A DNA stretch of 5,740 nt. Origin: Eubacteriales Family XIII. Incertae Sedis bacterium. GTDB taxonomy: Bacteria > Bacillota > Clostridia > Peptostreptococcales > Anaerovoracaceae. Positions 1-5,518 of the stretch are shown here, piece after piece. How positions within the stretch are numbered: position 1 is the first letter of the stretch; every line of letters starts with the position of its first letter. The DNA is taken from NCBI GenBank assembly GCA_031257215.1, contig JAIRPC010000122.1, positions 1-5,740 of the forward strand. The letters run 5' to 3'. The notes below the pieces were generated by a model. The model saw nothing but the letters and a program-made list of their open reading frames with translations, was not told the origin of the DNA and searched no databases. Made by a program: the position numbers and the translations under genes.

Positions 1-17
1 GGCGGCTCGTGAGGGGT

Positions 18-23
18 TATAAT
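18..23 (+). promoter_or_regulatory. Likely -10 box of the rpmE promoter
   Basis: A perfect TATAAT lies about 120 nt upstream of the rpmE start, in non-coding sequence. With normal spacing the -35 box would fall just before the first base of the window, so it cannot be checked. Transcription would begin near position 30, giving a leader of about 115 nt that contains the hairpin at 97-119. The call rests on one hexamer plus context. Confidence 0.45.
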
Positions 24-96
24 ATTAGGGCTGATATTTTCGGGCATCCGCGCGGGAATATGCGCATGAACGCCGAAACAATTATTATTAATGATA

Positions 97-119
97 GCGC
101 ACGCATGGAAACCGTGCGC
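97..119 (+). promoter_or_regulatory. Leader hairpin upstream of rpmE, possible bL31 leader
   Basis: GCGCACG (97-103) and CGTGCGC (113-119) form a perfect 7-bp GC-rich stem around a 9-nt loop, ending 25 nt before the rpmE start codon. No T-run follows, so it is not an intrinsic terminator. Structured leaders upstream of bL31 genes are known in several phyla and are linked to autoregulation by bL31. Assigning this hairpin to such a class is inference from its position. Confidence 0.45.
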
Positions 120-144
120 GACAGATCGGAAAGTAGGTAATATA

Positions 145-345
145 ATGAAGCAAGAAATTCATCCCGAATACAAGACGACGCAGGTCACGTGCGCCTGCGG
201 CAATTCCTGGGAAACGCGCTCGGTCAACGAGTCCATCAGGCTTGATGTATGCTCGGCCTGCCACCCGTTCTTCACGGGACAGCAGAAGTTCATCAACCGC
301 GGCGGCCGCGTCGAGAAATTCAAGAACAAATACAATCTGGATTAG
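145..345 (+). CDS. rpmE: 50S ribosomal protein bL31 (zinc-binding type)
   Basis: Encodes bL31, a small protein of the large ribosomal subunit that helps bridge the two subunits at the central protuberance. The 66-residue length is typical. The N-terminus MKQEIHPEY matches the family pattern (MKxxIHPxY), and LDVCSACHPFFTG followed by GGRVEKF is its signature. Four cysteines, C16-x-C18 and C36-x-x-C39, mark the zinc-binding form; the zinc-free paralogue made under zinc starvation usually lacks them. ATG at 145 is chosen because the family signature begins there; the in-frame ATG at 91 adds 18 unrelated residues. The ribosome binding site is weak (TAGGT, about 134-138). The gene has its own terminator, so it looks mainly monocistronic, with a structured leader that may carry autoregulation. 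Confidence 0.97.
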   Translation: MKQEIHPEYKTTQVTCACGNSWETRSVNESIRLDVCSACHPFFTGQQKFINRGGRVEKFKNKYNLD

Positions 346-361
346 CTATGAAGCAGCAGAC

Positions 362-390
362 AAGGCCAGGGATTTTTCTCTGGCTTTTTT
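362..390 (+). terminator. Intrinsic terminator after rpmE
   Basis: GCCAGGGA (365-372) pairs with TCTCTGGC (377-384) through 8 bp including one G-T wobble, around a TTTT loop. Weaker pairs extend the stem outwards to 362. The stem is followed directly by six T residues (385-390). It starts 17 nt after the rpmE stop codon. No convincing promoter is visible between here and prfA at 459, so prfA may depend partly on read-through or on a promoter I cannot recognise. Confidence 0.9.
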
Positions 391-458
391 GTGCGCTGAA
401 ATCCATGTAACGCAGCGGTGCCAAGTGAACGCCGCCAAGACAGTCCAGAGGGAAAAAT

Positions 459-1532
459 ATGTTTGACAAGCTGGAATCAATACTCACAAAATACGACGAG
501 CTAGCCGCCCGCGCAGCGGACCCCGCGGTCATCTCGGACCAGCCGCAGTGGCAGAAGATCGTGAAAGAGATGGGCGAATTGGAGCCTGTCGTTTTGAAAT
601 ACCGCGAGTACAAAGCGGCGAAGCAGGAGCTGGCCGACGCTAAGGGCATGATAGAGAGCGGCGGGCTGGACGCGGACGAAAAAGAGATGTTCCGCGCGGA
701 GCAGGATGAGCTGGAACCGCGGGTGGCGGCGCTCGAAGAAGAGATGAAGGTGCTGCTCCTGCCGAAGGACCCGAACGACGACAAGAACGTTATCCTCGAA
801 ATACGCGCGGGCACGGGCGGCGAGGAGGCGGGGCTTTTCGCGGGCGACCTGCTTCGCATGTATATGCGCTATGCGGAGCGCAGGCGGTGGAAGACGGAGC
901 TTCTGGACATGAGCGATACGGGGATCGGCGCGGTCAAGGAAGCCATAGTCATGATAAAGGGGCGCGGCGCGTACAGCAGGCTGAAATACGAGAGCGGCGT
1001 ACACCGTGTACAGCGCGTGCCTGAAACGGAGTCGAGCGGGCGCGTCCACACCTCGGCGGCGACGGTGGCGGTGCTTCCCGAGGTGGACGATGTCGAGATA
1101 GATATTGACCCGAACGATGTGCGCGTTGACGTATACCGCTCGACGGGGCACGGCGGGCAGTCGGTCAACACGACGGACAGCGCGGTCAGGCTCACGCACG
1201 AGCCGACGGGGCTGGTCGTGACCTGCCAGGATGAAAAATCCCAGATAAAGAACAAGGACAAGGCATGGGGCGTTCTGCGCGCCAGGCTTTACGACCTGAA
1301 AATGCGGGAGCAGAACAAGGAGGTGTCCGACGCGCGGCGCAGCATGGTGGGCTCGGGCGACCGCTCGGAGCGAATCAGGACGTACAATTTCCCACAGGGG
1401 CGCATATCCGACCACCGCATAGGGCTGACCGTGTACAAACTCGCGGCGTTTATGGACGGCGAGATCGACGAGGTTATCGACGCCTTGACGACGAGCGACC
1501 AGGCGGAGCGCATGGGTGGCGCGGGCGAATGA
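459..1532 (+). CDS. prfA: Peptide chain release factor 1 (RF1)
   Basis: Cytoplasmic class I release factor that reads UAA and UAG in the ribosomal A site and triggers peptidyl-tRNA hydrolysis. At 357 residues it has full family length (about 355-360). Order: N-terminal helical domain (about 1-100), then the recognition domain with RVQRVPETES, where P188-E189-T190 is the PxT tripeptide that separates RF1 from RF2 (SPF). The catalytic GGQ is at 232-234 in the context STGHGGQSVNTTDSAVR. The C-terminal part has the conserved RIRTYNFPQGRISDHRIG region (305-322). A good Shine-Dalgarno, AGAGGG at 447-452, lies 6 nt before the ATG. The stop overlaps the sua5 start by 4 nt (ATGA), implying translational coupling. 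In many bacteria prmC, which methylates the GGQ glutamine, follows directly; here it does not. Confidence 0.98.
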   Translation: MFDKLESILTKYDELAARAADPAVISDQPQWQKIVKEMGELEPVVLKYREYKAAKQELADAKGMIESGGLDADEKEMFRAEQDELEPRVAALEEEMKVLLLPKDPNDDKNVILEIRAGTGGEEAGLFAGDLLRMYMRYAERRRWKTELLDMSDTGIGAVKEAIVMIKGRGAYSRLKYESGVHRVQRVPETESSGRVHTSAATVAVLPEVDDVEIDIDPNDVRVDVYRSTGHGGQSVNTTDSAVRLTHEPTGLVVTCQDEKSQIKNKDKAWGVLRARLYDLKMREQNKEVSDARRSMVGSGDRSERIRTYNFPQGRISDHRIGLTVYKLAAFMDGEIDEVIDALTTSDQAERMGGAGE

Positions 1533-2641
1533 ACACGCGGGTTTTCGACATCAGGGCGCTGAACCCCGAAACGCTCAGGCGGGCGCAGGTGCTGCGTGAG
1601 AGTGACGCGATAGCGGAGGTGGAACAGGCGATGGCGCACGTGGCGGAGGCCGCGAGGGTGCTGGCGGGCGGCGGGCTTGTCGTGTTCCCGACGGAAACGG
1701 TTTACGGCATTGGCGCGAACGCGTTCGACGAGGGCGCGGTGCGCCGCGTCTACGAAGCGAAAGGCAGACCGTCCGACAACCCGATGATAGTGCATATATC
1801 GCGGGCAAGCGACATAGGCGCGTTGACGCCGATGCTCTCCCCGCAGATAGTCAAGCTGGCGGACAATTTCTGGCCGGGCCCGCTCACAATGGTTTTAGAA
1901 AAGAAGCAGCAGGTTCCGCCCGCGGTAACGGGCGGGCTTGAAACCGTGGCGGTCAGGCTTCCAGACGATCACGCCGCCGCAGAGCTGATAAGGCTGGCGG
2001 GCTGCCCCGTTGCCGCGCCGAGCGCGAACCTGTCGGGCTCGCCCAGCCCGACCAGGGCGGAGCACGCCATAGCGGACATGGAGGGCAGGGTGGACATCAT
2101 ACTCGCGGGCGGAGACTGCCGCGTGGGCATAGAGTCCACGGTCGTGGACATGACTGTTTCGCCACCCGAGATACTGCGGCCTGGCATATTGACAGCGGAC
2201 ATGCTTTCCGCCGCGATAGACGAAGCGGTGGAATGCGACCCCGCGCTGAACAGCCGCGGCGGCGGGCAGGAGGCGTCAGGCGGTGGGTCAGGAGGCGCGG
2301 ACTGCGGCGAGCCCGCGCCGAAATCGCCGGGCATGAAATACAGGCACTACGCGCCGAACGCCGAGATGATAGTGGTCGAGGGACGCAGGGACAAGGTAGA
2401 GGCTGAGGTGTCGCGCCTTGAAAAGCTGAACAAGCAAATCGGCAACAATGTCGGCGTCCTGCTTTTCGAGGAGCAGTCGTATATCGAAGCGGCGCACGAG
2501 TTCTACGCCAGGCTGCGCGAGCTGGACGCGAGCGGCGCGGATATGATTATCGCGGGCGCGCTTTCGGACAAGGACGGCGTAGGCTTCGCCGTAATGAACC
2601 GCATGATGAAAAGCGCGGGCTACAATATAGTCAAGGTGTAG
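1529..2641 (+). CDS. sua5: L-threonylcarbamoyladenylate synthase, Sua5 type
   Basis: Makes threonylcarbamoyl-AMP from threonine, bicarbonate and ATP. The TsaB/TsaD machinery uses it to form t6A at position 37 of ANN-decoding tRNAs. At 370 residues it is the two-domain Sua5/YwlC form, longer than the single-domain TsaC. The YrdC-like domain (about 32-215) shows FPTETVYGIGANA (53-65), EAKGRPSDNP (76-85), FWPGPLT (114-120) and APSANLSGSPSPT (163-175). The linker SPGMKYRHYAPNAEM (266-280) is typical of Sua5 and leads into the C-terminal Sua5 domain (about 281-370). The ATG at 1529 overlaps the prfA stop by 4 nt and gives a normal Sua5 N-terminus; its own ribosome binding site is weak, consistent with coupling. 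Odd point: a low-complexity glycine-rich stretch at about 243-260 just before the linker. Confidence 0.95.
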   Translation: MNTRVFDIRALNPETLRRAQVLRESDAIAEVEQAMAHVAEAARVLAGGGLVVFPTETVYGIGANAFDEGAVRRVYEAKGRPSDNPMIVHISRASDIGALTPMLSPQIVKLADNFWPGPLTMVLEKKQQVPPAVTGGLETVAVRLPDDHAAAELIRLAGCPVAAPSANLSGSPSPTRAEHAIADMEGRVDIILAGGDCRVGIESTVVDMTVSPPEILRPGILTADMLSAAIDEAVECDPALNSRGGGQEASGGGSGGADCGEPAPKSPGMKYRHYAPNAEMIVVEGRRDKVEAEVSRLEKLNKQIGNNVGVLLFEEQSYIEAAHEFYARLRELDASGADMIIAGALSDKDGVGFAVMNRMMKSAGYNIVKV

Positions 2642-2678
2642 GCCGGCGCAGGGCGGCAGGCAGATCGCGAAATTATTG

Positions 2679-2687
2679 TGTTATACT
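2679..2687 (+). promoter_or_regulatory. Extended -10 promoter candidate for rpiB-upp
   Basis: TGTTATACT fits the extended -10 pattern (TG, one base, then TATACT at 2682-2687). It lies in an AT-rich patch after the sua5 stop. No good -35 hexamer sits 16-18 nt upstream, which extended -10 promoters can tolerate. Transcription would start near 2694, about 50 nt before the rpiB ATG. No terminator is obvious after sua5, so read-through from prfA-sua5 is also possible. Confidence 0.45.
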
Positions 2688-2742
2688 TATTATTGAATGG
2701 TGATTGTTATTAATTGTGAAATGAAGAGGAGGGCGATAATCC

Positions 2743-3177
2743 ATGCGTATTGCGATAGCGTCGGATCACGGCGGGTTTGAATTGAAGGGTGTGCTTGCCG
2801 CACAGCTGGCCAGGTCTGGGCATGATGTGATCGACCTCGGCACGGACGGCCCCGACTCTGTGGACTACCCCGTGTACGGAAAGAAATGCGCCGAGTGCGT
2901 CGCGGGCGGTGATGCCGACAAGGGTATAGTCGTGTGCGGCACGGGCATAGGCATTTCGATAGCGGCGAACAAGGTGCGCGGCATACGCTGCGCCCTCGTT
3001 GCGAGCGACACCATGGCGGAGCTGGCGTCCGACCACAACGACGCGAATATGATAGCGCTGGGCGGCCGCACCACGTCCGCGGAGGAAGCGGTCAGGTGGA
3101 CGGAGCTATGGCTCGCGACCCCATTCAGCGGCGGCGAGCGGCATGAGCGCAGGGTTGCGCTCTTGAATGAGATGTAA
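2743..3177 (+). CDS. rpiB: Ribose-5-phosphate isomerase B
   Basis: Interconverts ribulose-5-phosphate and ribose-5-phosphate in the non-oxidative pentose phosphate pathway (RpiB/LacAB family, cytosolic). The 144-residue length is typical. Visible family features are the N-terminal IAIASDHGGFELK with D8 and H9, and CGTGIGISIAANK, whose C65 corresponds to the catalytic cysteine of the Escherichia coli-type enzyme. HNDANMIALGGR (98-109) carries the conserved histidine H98, and C-terminal R133 and R137 fit phosphate binding. The cysteine makes it the E. coli-like rather than the mycobacterial-like subtype. A strong Shine-Dalgarno (AGGAGGG, 2727-2733) precedes the ATG. It lies 41 nt before upp; its product leads to PRPP, which Upp consumes. 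A LacA/LacB sugar isomerase is a less likely alternative, given the upp and sua5 neighbours. Confidence 0.95.
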   Translation: MRIAIASDHGGFELKGVLAAQLARSGHDVIDLGTDGPDSVDYPVYGKKCAECVAGGDADKGIVVCGTGIGISIAANKVRGIRCALVASDTMAELASDHNDANMIALGGRTTSAEEAVRWTELWLATPFSGGERHERRVALLNEM

Positions 3178-3218
3178 TTTTTAGAAGCATTTTCTATATA
3201 TGGACAAGGAGGAATATT

Positions 3219-3848
3219 ATGAGCGACGTAAAAATTATTGACCATCCGTTGGTACAGCACAAGGCGGCGATGATGCGCGACAAGAACACGAACGTGAAGG
3301 ATTTCCGCGAGCTTGTCAAGGAGATCGCGATACTTCTGGGCTACGAGGTAACACGCGACCTGCCGCTCGTCGAAACGGAGATAGAAACGCCGCTCGAAAG
3401 GATGAAGGTGAACGTCCTGCCCGAAACCGATCTCGCGATAGTGCCGATACTCCGCGCGGGGCTGGGCATGGTCGATGGGTTCCTCAGCCTCGTGCCGAAC
3501 GCGAAGGTCGGATTCGTAGGCCTCTACCGCGACCCCGAAACGCACAAGCCCGTCGAGTATTATTGCAAGCTGCCAGACGATATAGGGCGGCGCCGCGTCG
3601 TGGTCTTGGACCCCATGCTGGCAACGGGCGGCTCGGCCTCGGCGGCGATAAAATTCGTAAAGGACAAGGGCGCGAAAGACATAAAATTCGTCTGCATCAT
3701 AGCCGCCCCCGAGGGCGTGGAGGTCTTGCAGAAGGACCACCCCGACGTGGACATAATAGTGGCAAGGCTGGACAGGGAGCTGAACAGCCACGCGTATATA
3801 CTGCCAGGGCTAGGAGACGCAGGAGATCGCATTTACGGCACAAAATAA
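3219..3848 (+). CDS. upp: Uracil phosphoribosyltransferase
   Basis: Salvages uracil by joining it to PRPP to give UMP and pyrophosphate in the cytosol. The 209-residue length is the family norm. VVVLDPMLATGGSA (127-140) is the PRPP-binding loop with the acidic residue D131 and TGGS. The C-terminal YILPGLGDAGDRIYGTK (193-209) is the conserved uracil-binding end. PILRAGLGMVDG (76-87) is also characteristic. The start is set by a near-perfect Shine-Dalgarno, AAGGAGG (3206-3212), 6 nt before the ATG. Only 41 nt separate it from rpiB, so co-transcription is likely. The stop codon TAA (3846-3848) lies inside the left end of the inverted-repeat element at 3845-4053. No ordinary terminator follows. 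Isoleucine is mostly ATA (11 of 16 by hand count). Confidence 0.97.
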   Translation: MSDVKIIDHPLVQHKAAMMRDKNTNVKDFRELVKEIAILLGYEVTRDLPLVETEIETPLERMKVNVLPETDLAIVPILRAGLGMVDGFLSLVPNAKVGFVGLYRDPETHKPVEYYCKLPDDIGRRRVVVLDPMLATGGSASAAIKFVKDKGAKDIKFVCIIAAPEGVEVLQKDHPDVDIIVARLDRELNSHAYILPGLGDAGDRIYGTK

Positions 3849-3871
3849 AGCGCGTCTTTTTTCCGCGTGGC
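3845..3871 (+). repeat. Left terminal inverted repeat
   Basis: Pairs with 4026-4053. Over 3847-3871 against 4026-4051 I count 21 matches in 26 aligned positions with one gap; two further outer bases also pair. It carries a T6 run (3857-3862) matched by an A7 run in the right arm. The upp stop codon lies within it. Confidence 0.85.
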
Positions 3872-3876
3872 GTTGC

Positions 3877-3913
3877 GGACGTAACCCGACAGCTTGCTGT
3901 CGTTGGTACGTCC
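3877..3913 (+). repeat. Internal hairpin A of the element
   Basis: GGACGTA (3877-3883) pairs perfectly with TACGTCC (3907-3913). CC (3885-3886) pairs with GG (3905-3906) after one bulged A, and CGACAG (3887-3892) pairs with CTGTCG (3897-3902) around a CTTG tetraloop. The result is a 15-bp arm with one bulged A and a two-base bulge. No T-run follows. Confidence 0.85.
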
Positions 3914-3921
3914 CATGCGAG

Positions 3922-3950
3922 GGTCACAGCGGCTTTGCCGCGTGGTGACC
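3922..3950 (+). repeat. Internal hairpin B of the element
   Basis: GGTCAC (3922-3927) pairs with GTGACC (3945-3950), and GCGGC (3929-3933) pairs with GCCGC (3937-3941) around a TTT loop, separated by a small internal loop. It follows directly on the GCGAG strand (3917-3921), which can pair with CTCGC at 4014-4018. Confidence 0.85.
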
Positions 3951-3969
3951 TACCGCAGTTGCTGCTCAC

Positions 3970-4012
3970 GATTGAGTGCTCACGTACCTTTAAGTACGCT
4001 CCGCTCTCAATC
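3970..4012 (+). repeat. Internal hairpin D of the element
   Basis: GATTGAG (3970-3976) pairs with CTCAATC (4006-4012), and CGTAC (3983-3987) pairs with GTACG (3994-3998) at the tip around CTTTAA. A small hairpin C, GCAG/CTGC (3955-3958 and 3962-3965), lies between B and D. The 5-bp helix 3917-3921/4014-4018 can close B, C and D into one branched domain. Confidence 0.75.
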
Positions 4013-4025
4013 ACTCGCGCTCCTA

Positions 4026-4053
4026 GCCACACGAAAAAAATCCTGCGCTTTAT
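4026..4053 (-). repeat. Right terminal inverted repeat
   Basis: Imperfect reverse complement of 3845-3871, ending GCGCTTTAT (4045-4053). It stops 10 nt before the tyrS Shine-Dalgarno, so any foldback of the element leaves the ribosome binding site free. Confidence 0.85.
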
Positions 4054-4063
4054 CAACATTGAT

Positions 4064-4068
4064 AGGAG
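4064..4068 (+). promoter_or_regulatory. Shine-Dalgarno that decides the tyrS TTG start
   Basis: AGGAG (4064-4068), followed by a second GAGG (4068-4071), stands 7 nt before TTG at 4076. No ATG exists nearby in this frame. The only close in-frame alternative, GTG at 4115, has no Shine-Dalgarno. This supports TTG as the start. Confidence 0.8.
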
Positions 4069-4075
4069 AGGAATT

Positions 4076-5356
4076 TTGAACCAGATACCAGACAACGCCA
4101 GTCGGCACACTAATGTGTTCGACGTTTTGAAGGAGCGGGGCTTCATCAAGCAGACCACTCACGAGGATGAGATACGCGAGCTGCTGGGGCGGGAGAGCGT
4201 CACGTTCTATATCGGCTTCGACCCGACCGCCGACAGCCTGCACGTCGGCCATTTCATGCAGGTCATCATCATGATGTGGATGCAGAAATTCGGGCACACG
4301 CCCGTGGTTCTCATCGGCGGCGGCACAGGCATGGTGGGCGACCCGTCGGGGCGCACGGATATGCGTAAGCTCATGACCAAGGACATGGTAAAGGAAAATT
4401 GCCGCCAGTTCGAGCGCACATTCAGCAGGTTCATAGACTTCGGGGACGGCGGCGCGATAGCCGTCAACAACGCGGACTGGCTGCTCGACCTGAACTATGT
4501 TGACTTCATCCGCGACATCGGCCGCCATTTCAGCGTGAACAACATGCTCCGCGCGGAGTGCTTCAAGTCGCGCATGGAGTCGGGTCTGAGCTTCCTCGAA
4601 TTCAACTACATGCTCATGCAGTCCTACGACTTCTTGGAGCTTTACAGGCGGCACGGGTGCAGGATGCAGTTCGGCGGGGACGACCAGTGGTCGAATATCC
4701 TCGGCGGCGTGGATCTCATCAGGCGCGAGCTCGCGGGGCAGGCGTACGGCATGACCTTCACCCTGCTCGAAACGAGCGAGGGCAAGAAGATGGGCAAGAC
4801 GCAGGCGGGAGCGCTATGGCTCGACGCCGCGAAAACGCCGCCCTACGATTTCTATCAATATTGGCGCAATGTCGAAGATGCCGACGTGAGGAATTGCCTG
4901 GCGCTGCTGACATTCCTGCCGATGGAGGAGGTCGAAAGCCTGTCACAGCTAAAAGACGCGGAAATAAACACGGCAAAGGAGAAGCTTGCCTACGAGGTGA
5001 CGAAGCTGGTACACGGCGAGGATGAGGCCGCCAGCGCCCAGGAAGCCGCGAGGGCGCTGTTCGGAGGCGGCGCGGGTGCAGGCGCGGACGGCGCGGGCAT
5101 GGCGGATGCCCCGACCTTCGAGCTGGACAGGGCAAGGCTTGCGGGCGAGGGCATAGGCATAGTGAACCTCATCCGAGAAGCGGGGCTGGTGGACTCGAAC
5201 AAGGACGGCTTCCGAGCGATAGAGCAGGGCGGCCTGACAATGGACGGCGAAAAAGTGACCGATGCCAAGCTGTTCCTGAAAGAAGAGAATTTCCCAGAAG
5301 ACCAAGCACTGCTGCGCAGAGGAAAAAAGAAATACTGCCGCGTGGTGGTGGTATAG
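4076..5356 (+). CDS. tyrS: Tyrosyl-tRNA synthetase
   Basis: Charges tRNA-Tyr with tyrosine in two ATP-dependent steps; class I, cytosolic. The 426 residues from the TTG start are close to the bacterial norm. The Rossmann catalytic domain shows FYIGFDPTADSLHVGH (44-59), with HVGH (56-59) as the HIGH motif, and IGGGTGMVGDPSGR (80-93). Y178, Q182 and D185 give the Y-x3-Q-x2-D tyrosine-binding pattern, followed by QFGGDDQWSNI (198-208). KMGKT (238-242) replaces the KMSKS loop. An anticodon-binding region follows, then an S4-like RNA-binding domain (about 353-426). The N-terminus is about 12 residues longer than usual, but the Shine-Dalgarno supports it. A Gly/Ala-rich stretch (about 330-342) sits before the S4 domain. 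No T-box leader, common for Bacillota tyrS, is visible; the MITE-like element lies directly upstream, so the promoter is unclear. Confidence 0.97.
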   Translation: MNQIPDNASRHTNVFDVLKERGFIKQTTHEDEIRELLGRESVTFYIGFDPTADSLHVGHFMQVIIMMWMQKFGHTPVVLIGGGTGMVGDPSGRTDMRKLMTKDMVKENCRQFERTFSRFIDFGDGGAIAVNNADWLLDLNYVDFIRDIGRHFSVNNMLRAECFKSRMESGLSFLEFNYMLMQSYDFLELYRRHGCRMQFGGDDQWSNILGGVDLIRRELAGQAYGMTFTLLETSEGKKMGKTQAGALWLDAAKTPPYDFYQYWRNVEDADVRNCLALLTFLPMEEVESLSQLKDAEINTAKEKLAYEVTKLVHGEDEAASAQEAARALFGGGAGAGADGAGMADAPTFELDRARLAGEGIGIVNLIREAGLVDSNKDGFRAIEQGGLTMDGEKVTDAKLFLKEENFPEDQALLRRGKKKYCRVVVV

Positions 5357-5367
5357 TTTAAGCAGAA

Positions 5368-5437
5368 TTGATTTTATTACATCATCTGACATTTTAATCC
5401 CATCACCGCAGTGGTGGATGCTTTGTTATGTAATCAA
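5368..5437 (+). other. Inverted-repeat structure downstream of tyrS
   Basis: Starting 12 nt after the tyrS stop, TTGAT (5368-5372) and TACAT (5378-5382) pair with ATCAA (5433-5437) and ATGTA (5428-5432), with a 5-nt bulge on one side. They enclose a stronger hairpin at 5401-5420, where CATC-ACC pairs with GGT-GATG with one bulged G around GCAGT. Only a broken T-run (CTTTGTT) follows, so it is not a textbook terminator. It could stabilise or end the tyrS mRNA. Confidence 0.45.
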
Positions 5438-5518
5438 CTCACCAGGAGATTCCCCGTGACATTCTCGAATAATGACAATTTCAACTATTTCGAATATATT
5501 CACTTCGGCATTTTTTTA

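Larger units (their letters stand above)
3845..4053. mobile_element. MITE-like element between upp and tyrS
   Basis: The upp-tyrS gap is almost filled by one symmetrical element. Its ends form an imperfect inverted repeat of about 27 bp (3845-3871 against 4026-4053) beginning ATAAAGCGC and ending GCGCTTTAT. The dinucleotide TA flanks both sides (3846-3847 and 4051-4052), as expected for Tc1/mariner or IS630-type insertions that duplicate TA. Because TA is self-complementary, it could equally be part of the repeat. The interior has no credible coding frame and is packed with smaller hairpins. Length, inverted ends, TA flanks and lack of a transposase fit a MITE. Copy number cannot be seen from one window; a structured RNA or a fixed intergenic repeat are the alternatives. 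Confidence 0.55.

Noticed and set aside
3..143. An open frame from position 3 to a stop at 141-143 that could be the tail of an upstream gene.
   Set aside because: The residues match nothing I know, including the C-terminus of Rho expected at this locus. It contains a perfect TATAAT and the leader hairpin, so it is more likely non-coding.
91..144. An upstream in-frame ATG that would extend bL31 by 18 residues.
   Set aside because: The extension has no family similarity and lies across the leader hairpin; family members start at the ATG at 145.
501..1415. A long open frame antisense to prfA (about 304 codons).
   Set aside because: It is a by-product of GC-rich codon bias in prfA; the Arg/His/Leu/Val-rich translation resembles no protein family and has no ribosome binding site.
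3941..3957. A T-box-like string (GTGG ... ACCGC) upstream of tyrS, where Bacillota often carry a tyrosine T-box riboswitch.
   Set aside because: The antiterminator consensus needs GGTGG and ACCGCG almost adjacent. Here they are separated by six bases and explained by hairpin B, and no terminator with a T-run precedes tyrS.
3563..4075. A continuous open frame running from inside upp through the element into tyrS.
   Set aside because: Its first part is out of frame with the strongly supported upp gene and its middle crosses the hairpin element. The real start is the TTG with Shine-Dalgarno at 4076.
5511..5517. A T7 run as a terminator T-tract for tyrS.
   Set aside because: No stable GC-containing hairpin stands immediately upstream; only a weak CGAA/TTCG pairing is available. 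The run fits better as AT-rich sequence next to the -35 box.
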